Assembly (NCBI GenBank): GCA_017654935.2
Contig: CM065683.1
Coordinates: forward strand, 4,289,089-4,353,088
Length of the DNA stretch: 64,000 nt
Direction: 5' to 3'
Origin: Phymorhynchus buccinoides
Taxonomy: Eukaryota > Mollusca > Gastropoda > Neogastropoda > Raphitomidae
A program made the position numbers and the translations under genes. Below the pieces are notes generated by a model that was not told the DNA's origin, did no database searches, and saw only the letters and a list, made by a program, of their open reading frames with translations. Positions 1 through 58,327 of the stretch are shown here, piece after piece (position 1 is the stretch's first letter; every line of letters starts with the position of its first letter).

Positions 1-740
1 GGGATCATTGGGGCATGGTGTGTAGGGATCATTGGGGCATGGTGTGTAGGGATCATTGGGGCATGGTGTGTAGGGATCATTGGGGCACAGTGTTATGGTG
101 TGTAGGGATCATTGGGGCACAGTGTGTTGTGGTGTGTAGGGATCATTGGGGCATGGTGTGTAGGGATCATTGGGGCATGGTGTGTAGGGATCATTGGGGC
201 ATGGTGTGTAGGGATCATTGGGGCACGGTGTGTAGGGATCATTGGGGCACGGTGTGTAGGGATCATTGGGGCACGGTGTGTAGGGATCATTGGGGCATGG
301 TGTGTAGGGATCATTGGGGCATGGTGTGTAGGGATCATAGGGGCACAGTGTTATGGTGTGTAGGGATCATTGGGGCACAGTGTGTTATGGTGTGTAGGGA
401 TCATTGGGGCATGGTGTGTAGGGATCATTGGGGCACGGTGTGTAGGGATCATTGGGGCACGGTGTGTAGGGATCATTGGGGCACGGTGTGTAGGGATCAT
501 TGGGGCATGGTGTGTAGGGATCATTGGGGCATGGTGTGTAGGGATCATTGGGGCACGGTGTGTAGGGATCATTGGGTTATGGTGTGTAGGGATCATTGGG
601 GCACAGTGTGTTATGGTGTGTAGGGATCATTGGGGCATGGTGTGTAGGGATCATTGGGGCACAGTGTGGATCATTGGGGCACAGTGTGTAGGGATCATTG
701 GGGCATGGTGTGTAGGGATCATTGGGGCAGTGTGTTGCGG
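1..740. repeat. 24-bp minisatellite
   Basis: A 24-bp unit beginning GGGATCATTGGGGCATGG is repeated about 30 times, with a few shorter or interrupted units. Because the unit is a multiple of three and lacks stop codons in several frames, long open frames on both strands are a by-product. The array reaches the window edge, so its full length is unknown. Confidence 0.95.
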
Positions 741-944
741 TGTGTAATCATTCTGGTCCTGTAGTCGTGAGAGCGCCTTAGACATTCAAATCAGGGATTA
801 GTATGTACATTAGGCTAAACGGCCCATCATTTGGGGAGTTGTCCAATGTACATACTATGTTGACTGTCTGGTGTCTAATTCGCACTCTGACTGTGGGGCC
901 TGATGACTTGAGGTCTCTGTACATGTGAACATTTGTCACTCTTT

Positions 945-1560
945 CCCCATGGCAACACAGTGAAAGGCCACTCATAAGGGTCTGTGTACACGTTAATATT
1001 CACAAGATATTTCTATTTCCCCATGGCAACACAGTGAAAGGCCACTCATAAGGGTCTGTGTACACGTTAATATTCACAAGATATTTCTATTTCCCCATGG
1101 CAACACAGTGAAAGGCCACTCATAAAGGGTCTGTGTACACGTTAACATATTCACAAGATATTTCTATTTCCCCATGGCAACACAGTGATAGGTCACTCAT
1201 AAGGGTCTGTGTACACATTAACATTCACAAGATATTTCTATTTCCCCATGGCAACACAGTGAAAGGCCACTCATAAGGGTCTGTGTACACATTAACATTC
1301 ACAAGATATATCTATTTCCCCATGGCAACACAGTGAAAGGCCACTCATAAGGGTCTGTGTACACATTAACACATTCACAAGATATTTCTATTTCCCCATG
1401 GCAACACAGTGACACCCCCCCACTCTTAATGACTTACAGCTCACTGTGTTGCCATGGGGAAATACAAATATCTTGTGAATAGTGTTCATGTGTACCCAGA
1501 CCTTAATACGGCTTGCATATTGTTGTGTTGCCATGGTGAAAAATGTTCAGATCTTTAATG
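945..1560. repeat. ~75-bp tandem repeat with inverted end copies
   Basis: Units of 73-76 bp, each containing CCCCATGGCAACACAG and CACAAGATATTTCTATTT, repeat about six times to 1420. At 1437-1500, and weakly near 1525, the same unit appears in the opposite orientation. The block can therefore fold back on itself, which suggests it grew inside an inverted-repeat transposon. Confidence 0.85.
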
Positions 1561-1859
1561 TGAGACAGGACATGATTCAAGTCACAAATTCTTTTAAATG
1601 ACTTTATTTGCCATGTTGAAAAAAATGTAATAAACGCAATTGAAAGATCGGTGTTTGCAGGCTTTTGTTAAAAGATTAACATAGGGGTAGTTAGTTGAAT
1701 CCAATTTTTTTAATTTCCACTAACCACCCCTTTCGACGAAAAATTTATGTAAAGATCAATTATCTACATGGTTTGAACTAACCACCCAATGCTTTAAAAA
1801 AAAAAACAAAAGAAAATGTTAATTTCTTACAACAATCTAAACTGTTCTCCCCTAGATAA

Positions 1860-2125
1860 AAATATTTCTGTGGAACTGTCAGAAACTATCCCTAAACCCT
1901 GTGGACCCCTAAGATAACAGTCCTCTCCTAGGGAAACTATCTCTGGAACCAACAGAAACTATCCCTAAACCCTGTGGACCCCTAAGATAACAGTCCTCTC
2001 CTAGGGAAACTATCTCTGGAACCAACAGAAACTATCCCTAAACCCTCCTAAGATAACAGTCCTCTCCTAGGGAAACTATCTCTGGAACCAACAGAAACTA
2101 TCCCTAAACCTACGAGGGAAAAAAG
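1860..2125. repeat. ~60-73 bp tandem repeat, about 3.5 copies
   Basis: Copies share AACTATCCCTAAACCC and CAGTCCTCTCCTAGGGAAAC. One copy lacks about 11 bp. No coding potential is seen. Confidence 0.85.
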
Positions 2126-2223
2126 GAACTTACTGGAACCCTCCCAAACTAAGAAGGACCCAGTCAATGAAAGTAGGACCCAAGGTTTGAACTGGAGATG
2201 TCAGCAGCCCTGCCAGATTCACA

Positions 2224-2960
2224 CAGGCTGTCCCAAAAGTCGTGCATCACAGGGGAACTGAACTAACTGTTAATGTTCTTTTTCTGGCCCCTAATGGACC
2301 TTGCGACTTAATGTTTGGGACACAGGCAAAACTATGTTCAGACAGGGATGTGAGAGCTATGCGTAAGCGCGTAAATGCGCTTTTTCTATTCGACAAAAAA
2401 ACAAAACAAAAGTAAACGTACAGAGAGAGATGATTGTACAGACTGTCAAGTTCGGTAGACTTTCTTCGCGCACACACAGTGAAATTGAAAGCAGTTTGTA
2501 GCGCGAGTACAGTCCCTTGACTGAATTTCTTAAGCTTCTCTGTGGTTGGCCAGTTATGTCCAATGGCAATGCGCCATTTTTATGTGTTCGGCTATGATTT
2601 TGAAGGAAGATTTGGATGTTTTCAAAGCTATTGAGTGACTGTTTCATCGTCAACCATGAACATTATTTACCACAACATAGATGTGAGGAAAGAGGAGATC
2701 GGCAAAGGATGCCAACACAAATTTGACAGGGATTGGACAGTAAGATCCGTGTAGACGAGCTGCGAAAAAATTTGATGTCGGAGGCAAAGTCTTGTTTGAG
2801 TACTTTTGACAATACCATCGACTACGCCTTTTTGTTTGGGGCCCTCTCACATCCCTGTTCAGAGCATCATAATGACTGGGGACTACAGTGAACACACTGG
2901 TTTGTAACTATTCATCGTTTTAACTCCCCTTCGATGCACACGTTTTGGGACACTCTGTAA
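2224..2960. mobile_element. Inverted-repeat DNA transposon remnant (Tc1/mariner-like ends)
   Basis: The left end (CTGTCCCAAAAGTCGTGCAT) and the reverse complement of the right end (GTGTCCCAAAACGTGTGCAT) form imperfect terminal inverted repeats of about 35-40 bp, followed on both sides by AGGGGA-type sequence. A TA lies outside the right end. Several short minus-strand open frames lie inside, but I recognise no transposase catalytic motifs in them. The family placement rests only on end sequence. Confidence 0.55.
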
Positions 2961-3045
2961 ATCTAGAGCTCCTACACACAACATTATTCTAAACCCTAAA
3001 ATACCAATGGGAAAAACATTGAGTATTCGGAGCGAGAGCATTATA

Positions 3046-3250
3046 AACTGGAGCCACAAAAGTTAAGCAACCCCTAACATTGGTGTGGGCGTTACCTCCA
3101 GCGTAATTTTATTGAACCGTGAAATGAGTGATGCAGGTCAGTAGTAGACGGGCAAAATTTGTATTGATTTCCACACAAATCTGTTCCAATCACTCAGAGA
3201 AATATTTTTCATTGTTTCGCCAAAGGTCGCTTAATTTTTGGGCTCCAGTT
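3046..3250. mobile_element. 205-bp MITE with TA target duplication
   Basis: Both ends read AACTGGAGCC(C/A)CAAAA(G/A)TTAAGC inward and are flanked by TA. The element is too short to code. It is consistent with a Tc1/mariner-derived MITE. Confidence 0.75.
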
Positions 3251-3524
3251 TACATCCCCAGTTCAGACCTTGGCTTCTTACTATGACTATCACATCACAG
3301 CGGGCACTGCTGCTATGCTGGGCTACAGTATTTATGAAGACTGAGCTACAGTAACTATGAAGGCTGAGCTACAGTAACTATCCATTGCGGAAAACTTGCC
3401 CGGGTAGGCCTAGATGACTTTAGTTCAGCCGGCATTGGGGAAGGTCCCCAAAGGCCAACCAATCCCTTTGGCTGCAGCACTAGAGCCAGTGCAGACCCCC
3501 CCCTAGTTTGAGAATCCTAATCTT

Positions 3525-4275
3525 CAAAAGACAAAGCTGTACCATGATGTTCCATCACTGGATGACCCTGCAGTGTACATCTCTCACTGTCCTGTTGGCC
3601 CTACTACAGGTCTGCTACAGACAGCTGTACCATGATGTTCCATCACTGGATGACCCTGTAGTGTACATCTCTCACTGTCCTGTTGGCCCTACTACACTGC
3701 TACAGACAGCTGTACCGTGATGTTCCATCACTGGATGACCCTGCAGTGTACATCTCTCACTGTCCTGTTGGCCCTACTACAGGTCTGCTACAGACAAAGC
3801 TGTACCATGATGTTCCATCACTGGATGACCCTGCAGTGTACATCTCTCACTGTCCTATTGGCCCTACTACAGGTCTGATGCTGTACCATGATGTTCCATC
3901 ACTGGATGACCCTGCAGTGTACATCTCTCACTGTCCTGTTGGCCCTACTACAGGTCTGCTACAGACAAAGCTGTACCGTGATGTTCCATCACTGGATGAC
4001 CCTGCAGTGTACATCTCTCACTGTCCTGTTGGCCCTACTACAGGTCTGCTACAGACAAAGCTGTACCGTGATGTTCCATCACTGGATGACCCTGCAGTGT
4101 ACATCTCTCACTGTCCTGTTGGCCCTACTACAGGTCTGCTACAGACAAAGCTGTACCGTGATGTTCCATCACTGGATGACCCTGCAGTGTACATCTCTCA
4201 CTGTCCTGTTGGCCCTACTACAGGTCTGCTACAGACAAAGCTGTACCGTGATGTTCCATCACTGGATGACCCTAT
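3525..4275 (+). repeat. 90-bp minisatellite with open reading frames
   Basis: About eight units of roughly 90 bp carry GTACCGTGATGTTCCATCAC and CTCACTGTCCTGTTGGCCC. A 30-residue peptide unit containing DVPSLDDPAVYISHCPVG is repeated in frame from 3683 to 4275, and a second frame is also open. One unit is shortened near 3876. I see no start context, splice sites or homology that would make this a gene. Confidence 0.85.
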
Positions 4276-4379
4276 TCTAAAAGAGAGGGGGTGGTGTCCT
4301 TTCATCGTATCATGAGTTGCGCTCAACTCAAAACCCCAACCGACCTTAGCCTACCACCTTCAAAACATAACACCTCTGC

Positions 4380-4475
4380 CCTGCCTACCTACCTACCTAC
4401 CTACCTACCTAGTAACCTACCTACCTACCTATCTAGTAACCTACCTACCTATCTAGTAACCTACCTATCTAGGTT
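4380..4475. repeat. (CTAC)n / (CTAT)n microsatellite
   Basis: Four-base repeats of CTAC with CTAT and AGTAAC interruptions. The sequence from 4480 to about 5400 between this and the next repeat is non-coding and low-complexity in part (ACATAATACAC-like runs). I see no gene there. Confidence 0.9.
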
Positions 4476-5404
4476 CTAACCTCAGGCATGGTAATGGAGG
4501 TCAAGCATTTTTCTCTGAAAATATAGGGTTTCAGGAGATGTCTCTTGGTGTAATCAAGGGATTAAAAGCCCTTTATGGTAATCAGGGGGCAATGCCTCTT
4601 GAAGATGGATATGTAAAACTGTTCAAACTCGGGGAGAGGGCGTCTCCTCGAGCTTAAAACCAATTCTGACATTCGTTATTCTGCATTCACTTTTCTTTGA
4701 AATCGGAGAATTCTCGGAAAATCACCATGCCTGACCCTAACCTATCTTCTACCTATTCTACAAGAGAGAGGGGGGTAGTCTCTACCCCCCTCCAAACCTA
4801 ACAAAAGAACAAACCAACAATCCCAAAGCAAAGCAAAGAAACGCCCTCTGCCTACCTACCTCTCCATCTAGCTAGCCTAGGTGAGGGGCAAGGAGTGAGA
4901 AGCTTCGGCACGCAGATGCACTAACGGCGGGTGCAAGAGAGCGCTGCTTCAATGTGTACACAAAGGCGGGATCCACTGCCCTCCCCGGGCATTGGTCCTT
5001 ACCTCCACCTCTCTCGCGACCACCAGTACCCCTCCCCTAACAGCCCCTCTACCCCACCCCGCAAAAAAAAAGAAGAAGCAAAAAGGCTACCCCCCTCCTT
5101 CCCACCCCACCCATCCTATCCCCCTTATTGTTTCCAGTGTGCACAAAATAATACATCACATAATACACATTGCACAAATTAATATACATATAACGCAAAA
5201 TAATACATCAATGCATGGCATGTACATATGCTAAACAATGTAGTGGTCATAAGCTCAACACAAAATGGCTTAATTACACACAGCACAAAATAGCTTAATT
5301 ACTCACAACACACGATAGCATAATTACTCAACACAAACTAATCTGACCATCATTAGCTTAACCAGGGGGGCTAGTAGGAACAGGTCCAAAAACCTGAAAG
5401 TAGA

Positions 5405-6005
5405 ATTCTTGAAAAAAATTAAATGAAAGATAGTGAAAACCCTGAAATGAAAGATGGTGAAAACCCTGAAATGAAAGATGGTGAAAACCCTGAAATGAAA
5501 GATGGTGAAAACCCAAAACCCTGAAATGAAAGATGGTGAAAACCCAAAACCCTGAAATGAAATATGGTGAAAACCAAAAACCCTGAAATGAAAGATGGTG
5601 AAAACCAAAAACCCTGAAATGAAAGATGGTGAAAACCCAAATGAAATATGGTGAAAACAAAAAAAACCAAATGAAAGATAGTAAAAACCTGAAATGAAAG
5701 ATAGTAAAAACTTGAAATGAAAGATAGTGAAAACCTGAAATGAAAGTGAAAACCTGAAAAAACCCAAAAACCTGAAATGAAACATAGTGAAAACCTGAAA
5801 AAAGATAGTAAAAACTTGAAATGAAAGATAGTGAAAACCTGAAATGAAACTGAAAACCAAAAACCTGAAATGAAAGAGAGTGAAAACCTGAAATGAAAGA
5901 GTGAAAACCTGAAATGAAAGAGTGAAAACCTGAAATGAAAGAGTGAAAACCTGAAATGAAAGATAGTGAAAACCTAAAACCTGAAATGAAAGATAGTGAA
6001 AACCA
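5405..6005. repeat. AT-rich 16-33 bp minisatellite (CCTGAAATGAAAGATAGTGA)
   Basis: About 25 imperfect units of CCTGAAATGAAAGATAGTGA plus a variable A/C-rich linker. The minus strand is open for 234 codons of F/S/L-rich peptide because of composition. It is not a gene. Confidence 0.9.
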
Positions 6006-6009
6006 AAAT

Positions 6010-6390
6010 CATTAAGACCAATTGACATAGGCTAGAACACCAAGGCTACATCAAAATGTTATGCTATGCATAGTTATGCAGGGATTGTCTTTAGTTATGA
6101 CAAGCTCCTAGCATAACATCATCATTCTCCAAAGTCGGAGTGTGGCTGCCCACATGGCGAGTTAATTTTTACTATTTAAAAAAATAAATTCTAGTGATAT
6201 TGTAAAGCGCATGGAGCTTAAAGGTATGCGCTATATAAATCTTAATAAATAAATAAATAAATAAATAATCCAAAACGGTCACGCACGTAAATGTTGTCAT
6301 CCCTAGCTGGTGCATTTGTACCATAGTGTTCAAGTGCTTCGGCTGTTGGGACGATCCCTGGAGTCTTTTAGCCAGGGTACGACAGCAACA
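6010..6390 (-). mobile_element. Dispersed MITE-like repeat, copy 1, split by a LINE tail
   Basis: 6010-6162 and 6275-6390 are together the reverse complement of 54245-54525, which is uninterrupted. The intervening 6165-6270 is a LINE 3' tail (see next entry). The pair of copies therefore shows the order of insertion. Confidence 0.7.
6165..6270 (+). mobile_element. L2/CR1-type LINE 3' tail
   Basis: The segment has a GTAAAGCGCATGGAGCTTAA stem side, a GCGCTATATAAAT stem side and an (AATA)n tail. This is the conserved 3' end pattern of L2-like LINEs and the SINEs that use them. Related tails occur at 11085, 26660 and 27885. Confidence 0.7.
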
Positions 6391-6419
6391 AACAACAAAC
6401 AGACAGGAATAATCGCATT

Positions 6420-6570
6420 ATTCCTCCTCACACAGTGTGGCAGAGGAATTCTTCGTCTGCGTTCCCAGGCCATATGGCCATAATGGATGAGGTACGTATG
6501 TGTCCGTTTTCCAGTCTCTCCGCTGCATTCAGCCAACGCATTCCAATTTCGGAGTAGGGCAGAGGACTAA
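6420..6570 (-). mobile_element. Dispersed repeat ending in (GAA)n, copy on minus strand
   Basis: This matches in reverse the 3' part of the elements at 8590-8745 and 11480-11600, sharing CCATTATGGCCATATGGCC and CGGACACAT. The three copies and the (GAA)n tail suggest a retroposed short element. Confidence 0.6.
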
Positions 6571-6654
6571 AATCAGAGCATTTCATCAGGGGTATGCATA
6601 AAACTAACTGGTATGTAGGGAAATGCATCAACATTGCATTGAACAAACACAAAT

Positions 6655-6800
6655 ATGTATTCATTTCAAACCATAATCCAGATTTCAAAAATATGTATTC
6701 ATTTCAAACCATAATCCAGATTTCAAAAATATGTATTCATTTCAAACCATCATCCAGATTTCAAAAATATATATTCATTTCAAACCATAATCCAGATCGT
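6655..6800. repeat. ~39-bp tandem repeat, four copies
   Basis: Units carry TTCATTTCAAACCATAATCC followed by AGATTTCAAAAATATGTA. From 6800 to 7561 the sequence is AT-rich with a poly-G run at 6933, and I see no gene or recognisable element. Confidence 0.8.
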
Positions 6801-7561
6801 CATACATATACATGGATGCAGTCTTGCCTCGGATACAAGGCGGCACCTGTTTTTCAAAATTCTGACCACAAAAGAAAAGCCTGGAATAAGCTTCAAATTG
6901 AGTATGATTTTGCTTTTCTTCAGATTTGGGAAGGGGGGGGGGGGGTGCTGTGCGGCCCCTGGACCCCTACCTTGCCTGTTTTAGGATTTTCTCCAGTTGT
7001 ATCCATGCATATGACACATTCAAAACGTCTTTCAAAGTACGTAATATGCTTTGCACGAGAAATATAAATCACTTTGAAACAAGACACTATTCAAATGTGC
7101 CCCAAACGTCTTTGAAAGACTTTGAATTAAAATGAAAACACTCATTTTTGCACAAGATCGTTTAAAACAACTTTGAGGATATGATAAACATTGTTTTTAA
7201 ATTCAAACTGCAAAATCATTCAAACGATATTAAAAACAACAAACAAAACTGTACACATCATTTAAAAACTTACATAAGAAACACATGTACAGCTAGGATA
7301 TTACTTTTTTTTTCTTATCAAAATGGACAATCTCAATAATTTTGTTACACAAAGACCATCAAAAGGAGTTCACTTAATCATAATTTTACATGTTACATCA
7401 TGTGGAACAGTTTACTTAAATTGTAATCTCAAATATTTCATGCATAGAATCTGGTTCAAGTCAGTCAGATGGCCTGAAGAAAACTGCGTAATACAGTATT
7501 TGCCAATACATGCATTATGGACGGCACGGATGAAACCATTCTTTGTTATTACGTGATGCTT

Positions 7562-8097
7562 AAAGGGGCACCCTGACGGATGAGTTTTTGTAAGAAAAAC
7601 GTCGCGATCACCAGGAAAACACCCTTTACAGAGATTGCAACACTCACTTTGCTCTGGTTTCCTAGAAATCAAATCGGCGATTCCTCCTTGGCGCAGGTGC
7701 TGTAAGTCAAATTCTTTCACCCAAAGAGAAGGCGTGTGCCGTCTCTTTTCTAATGGCCGCCAAATCGCTTGCACGAAATTTTCGCAATACAAGCCTTTAC
7801 TTTTTTTCTTTTTAATTTCATACAGTTTATCTAAAGGAGTTTCGCTCACAGCAAAGTAAATAGCTCCAATTTTTTTTTAAAGCACTACAAAAAAAGAAAA
7901 CGCTTCAACCACAATGAGTGACCTCCACCCACCCCATCCAAAATGACTACTATCTCCGCCGAGGAGGAATCGCCATTTGGACGGTTTAATTTATAGGAAA
8001 CCAGAGCAAAGTGAGTGTTCCGATCCTTGAAAAGGCTGTCTTTCTGGTGATCTCGACGTGTTGCTTGCAAAAACTCAAACGTCAGGGTCCACCTTTG
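7562..8097. mobile_element. Fold-back MITE, TTAA family, copy A
   Basis: The two ends are near-perfect inverted repeats of about 130 bp, reading AGGGGCACCCTGACGGATGA and, inverted from the right, AGGTGGACCCTGACG. TTAA lies outside the left end and TTGA outside the right. Five related copies in this window (33979, 40435, 50557, 56833 partial, 63466 partial) define the family. No open frame is large enough for a transposase. Confidence 0.85.
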
Positions 8098-8229
8098 AAC
8101 ATTAGAATCTTAAATGCTATGCAAAAAGTATCCCCGGAGCATCATTGGCAAGTTGGTTTTGTTTGAAGAAGGATAACTGTACACTCAAAGCTTGCACTAC
8201 AGTGTGTGTTGCCTCAGTCTCTCCCTGTG

Positions 8230-8750
8230 AGGATACTGGGGGGGTGGGGGGGGGGGGGGGGTCTTTCGTACAAATAGTTCCCCCACCTTCTGGAAGTTCG
8301 TTGCTGTTAACTTCCTCTAATCTGCCACTCTCTTTTACTCTGCCTTTTCCCTTTGCTTTCTATCATCTACTATCTTTCTGACTTATTGACCCATTCTCCT
8401 GCCTTTTCCCTTTGCTTTCTATCATCTACTATCTTTCTGACTTATTGACCCATTCTCCTGCCTTTTCCCTTTGCTTTCTATCATCTACTATCTTTCTGAC
8501 TTATTGACCCATTCTCCTGCCTTTTCCCTTTGCTTTCTATCATCTACTATCTTTCTGACTTATTGACCCATTCTCCTGCCTTTTTAAAAAAAAAATCTTC
8601 CAAATAATGGTTTTCCTTTGAGCTCCTCCGAAATCGGAATGTGTCGGCTGTACGCAGTGGGGAGACCAGTGAAAACTGAAGACCGGACACATGTACCTTG
8701 CCCATTATGGCCATATGGCCTGGGAACACAGAAGAAGAAGAAGTGTTGCA
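8230..8750 (+). mobile_element. Dispersed repeat ending in (GAA)n, with internal 61-bp tandem array
   Basis: The body matches 11300-11600 (AGTTCCCCCACC, CTTCCTCTAATCTGCCACTC, GTGTCGGCTGTACGCAG, then (GAA)n). A 61-bp segment containing CCTTTTCCCTTTGC is amplified four times at 8336-8580 here but is single at 11398. A (GT)n stretch follows at 8850-8910. Confidence 0.75.
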
Positions 8751-9058
8751 CAGTTTCAAGCGCATTCTTTAAAGCTCCATTAATCCTGTGTTACAGCAGT
8801 GACATACCATTGTTCCCGCATACCGCTAGTTCCACACACCATTGTTTTTGTGTGTGTGTGTGCAACGCAAAATTGTGGTGTGTGTGAGTGTGTATGCATG
8901 TGTGTGTGCGCTCACGCATGAGTTTATCTGGGTTTAACAGACACAGAGAGAGAAAGAGGCATTTTAGCATTATGAGGAACTAGCATTTGTGGGTTGCATT
9001 TACTTTGGAGTCACCTCGCACACCGTCACATACACAAATTTCCTGCCACCAGAGGGCG

Positions 9059-55294
<46,236 letters not shown>

Positions 55295-55305
55295 CTGTGC
55301 AACCC

Positions 55306-55866
55306 AGCAAATTATCAGTCTACAAAGGTCTGCAAATTATCAGTCTACAAAGGTCTGCAAATTATCAGTCTACAAAGGTCTGCAAATTATCAGTCTACAA
55401 AGGTCTGCAAACTATCAGTCTACAAAGGTCTGCAAATTATCAGTCTACAAAGGTCTGCAAACTATCAGTCTACAAAGGTCTGCAAACTATCAGTCTACAA
55501 AGGTCTGCAAATTATCAGTCTACAAAGGTCTGCAAACTATCAGTCTACAAAGGTCTGCAAATTATCAGTCTACAAAGGTCTGCAACGTATCAGTCTACAA
55601 AGGTCTGCAAATTGTCAGTCTACAAAGGTCTGCAAATTATCAGTCTACAAAGGTCTGCAAATTATCAGTCTACAAAGGTCTGCAAACTATCAGTCTACAA
55701 AGGTCTGCAAATTATCAGTCTACAAAGGTCTGCAAATTATCAGTCTACAAAGGTCTGCAAACTATCAGTCTACAAAGGTCTGCAAACTATCAGTCTACAA
55801 AGGTCTGCAAATTATCAGTCTACAAAGGTCTGCAAATTATCAGTCTACAAAGGTCTGCAAATTGGC
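55306..55866. repeat. 25-bp satellite upstream of the first CARD exon
   Basis: About 22 units of 25 bp (AATTATCAGTCTACAAAGGT plus CTGCA). On the minus strand each holds CTGATAATTTGCAG, a branch-point-like and acceptor-like string. The real acceptor of the next exon begins with the same CTGATAATTTGC. All three plus frames are open because the unit lacks stops. Confidence 0.93.
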
Positions 55867-55872
55867 GAACTA

Positions 55873-56332
55873 CCGTATTTTTCGGATCATTAGACGCTGC
55901 TGTGCATAAGGCGAATAGGGCAATTTTCAAGAAAAATCTGAAAAAAATTAAGTAAAAGGCGCCCTCGTTTATAAGGCGATACACACCTCGCAACAGAAAG
56001 TCGAAGTTTGAAGCCCGTACACGTCCTGTAAACGCTTACCGACCGCCATTACTGCTGTCATAAATGAGAGTTGGCTCCCCTTTTTAAAGAATCAAAACTT
56101 CCGTTTTTTTTTTTTTTTTGCACTTTCTGGCTGTTGTGTGTGGACTTTTCTCTTGGCGAAAACTGGTACAATTATGGCATTTTAAGCTCTACAACTATGC
56201 TTTTTACATCCATTGAAGGGCTTATGGCATCTGTTGTACGTTATATCGGATGATAATAGTGATTTTGAAGCATTTTAACATGAGTATTCATCGTATCGGC
56301 GACTTGTTACCACTTTCGATGTTGTGACTCAC
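55873..56332. mobile_element. TATAAGGCG MITE, truncated by the gap
   Basis: TACCGTATTTTTCGGATCAT starts a reverse-oriented copy of 41954-42533, which is cut by the Ns after GTTGTGACTCAC. Confidence 0.75.
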
Positions 56333-56832
56333 NNNNNNNNNNNNNNNNNNNNNNNNNNNNNNNNNNNNNNNNNNNNNNNNNNNNNNNNNNNNNNNNNNNN
56401 NNNNNNNNNNNNNNNNNNNNNNNNNNNNNNNNNNNNNNNNNNNNNNNNNNNNNNNNNNNNNNNNNNNNNNNNNNNNNNNNNNNNNNNNNNNNNNNNNNNN
56501 NNNNNNNNNNNNNNNNNNNNNNNNNNNNNNNNNNNNNNNNNNNNNNNNNNNNNNNNNNNNNNNNNNNNNNNNNNNNNNNNNNNNNNNNNNNNNNNNNNNN
56601 NNNNNNNNNNNNNNNNNNNNNNNNNNNNNNNNNNNNNNNNNNNNNNNNNNNNNNNNNNNNNNNNNNNNNNNNNNNNNNNNNNNNNNNNNNNNNNNNNNNN
56701 NNNNNNNNNNNNNNNNNNNNNNNNNNNNNNNNNNNNNNNNNNNNNNNNNNNNNNNNNNNNNNNNNNNNNNNNNNNNNNNNNNNNNNNNNNNNNNNNNNNN
56801 NNNNNNNNNNNNNNNNNNNNNNNNNNNNNNNN
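56333..56832. other. Assembly gap of exactly 500 N
   Basis: The fixed length indicates a scaffolding placeholder, not a measured distance. Both sides are inside high-copy MITEs, so the join has little unique support. Confidence 0.98.
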
Positions 56833-57175
56833 CTTTTTGGTAGTGCAGTAAACAATAAAAAATGGAGCCGTTTCCTTTGTTGTGAGCGAAACTCCTTTAG
56901 ATAAACTGTATAAAAATAAAAAAATTAAAAAGGCTTGTATTGCGGAAATGTGGAAACGATTTGGCGGCCTTTAGAAAAGGGACGGCACACGCTTTCTCTT
57001 CGGGTGAAATAAATTTGACTTCCAGCACCTCCGCCAAGGAGGAATCGCCAATTTGACGGTTTGATTTCTAGGAAACCAGAGCAAAGTGAGTGTTGCGATC
57101 TCTGTAAAGGGTGTTTTCCTGGTGATCTGGACGTGTTTCTTACAAAAACCGCATCCGTCAGGGTGCCCCTTTAAC
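56833..57175. mobile_element. Fold-back MITE, TTAA family, copy E (partial)
   Basis: This is the inverted counterpart of 40435-40787. The left part is lost in the gap. Confidence 0.85.
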
Positions 57176-57665
57176 CTTTTACCAGATGTTGCTTGTGATT
57201 ATACTTCTCCAGATGATGCGGGTCTCCTCAGTACCCACAGATTTTTACATGCATTTTAACAGTATTTATCCCTCTCCAGATGATGCGGGTTCTCCAGGAC
57301 CCATTCTCGTCAAAGAGTCACCATGTGTTTATACTTCTCCAGATGGTGCGGGTCTCCCACGACCCATACTCAATGCACTGCAGTGACATATTTCTGCTCT
57401 TTAAAGTATGGGTCCTCCGTGACCCGCGTTATATAGAAGTATGTTAAAATGACGTATCTAATTATTACTTTAGTTTTTACTGTATTGCACAAAAATGTTC
57501 TGACATATGCCCAACTATGTTTTAAAAAAATACCTAAAATTTTATTATGATAGTCCCAATAGTTCCTGAGGTATTAAGTCATTTGTGTGTCTATGGGTCA
57601 TGGGCGACCCAGGAAGTCTGGTAAAGGTTCAAAGATATTGACTGGTGTGCGCCGTGGTGTTTCAG

Positions 57666-57868
57666 AGACCCCTTCACTACTGGACAACAGCAACGAGGAG
57701 TGGGCGGACCCCGAGGGTCAGGGGGAGCGCAAGGAAGTGCAGCCAGAGCCCCTGGTGCTGAGGCCTTACCAGGAGGAGCTGGCCAGGCGGGGCGTGCAGG
57801 GGAACAACGTCATCATCGTGGCTCCCACCGGGTCCGGGAAGACCCATGTGGCTCTCCGGATCATGGAG
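57666..57868 (+). CDS. Duplicate RLR Walker A exon
   Basis: It matches 39952-39750 in length (203) and splice sites, and encodes the same [14 protein letters not shown] and [13 protein letters not shown]. No upstream linker or CARD exon accompanies it on this arm within the window. Whether it belongs to a second functional gene is unknown. Confidence 0.85.
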
Positions 57869-58327
57869 GTGGGGGGATGTGGGATGTGGGGTGGGGGAGG
57901 TGGGCTAAGTGGGCAGGGAGTAGGGCCTGCAGGGGAACAACGTCATCATCGTGGCTCCCACTGGGTCTGGGAAAACCCATGTGGCTCTCTGGATTATGGA
58001 GGTTGGGTGGAAGGATGTGTGTGGGTGTGGGTTGGGGGAGGGGAGTAGGGCCTGCAGGGGAACAACGTCATCATCGTGGCACCCACTGGGTCTAGGAAAA
58101 CCCATGTGGCTCTCTGGATTATGGAGGTGGGTGGAAGGATGTGTGTGGGTTGGGGGAGGGGAGTTGGGCCTGCAGGGGAACAACGTCATCATCGTGGCAC
58201 CCACTGGGTCTAGGAAAACCCATGTGGCTCTCTGGATTATGGAGGTGGGTGGAAGGATGTGTGTGGGTGTGGGTTGGGGGAGGGGAGTTGGGCCTGCAAG
58301 GAAGCACATGTCGTCATCGTGCGGATG
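57869..58327 (+). repeat. Walker A exon-like array, inverted arm, proximal part
   Basis: Three 69-nt units and a split fourth, as on arm 1. The first unit encodes APTGSGKT and the next two APTGSRKT. Confidence 0.85.

Noticed and set aside
3683..4315. Repeat protein with a 30-residue unit
   Set aside because: The 90-bp minisatellite is open in two frames, and I see no homology, signal peptide or flanking exon structure.
56307..56855. Open frames through the N run
   Set aside because: They consist of unknown bases only.
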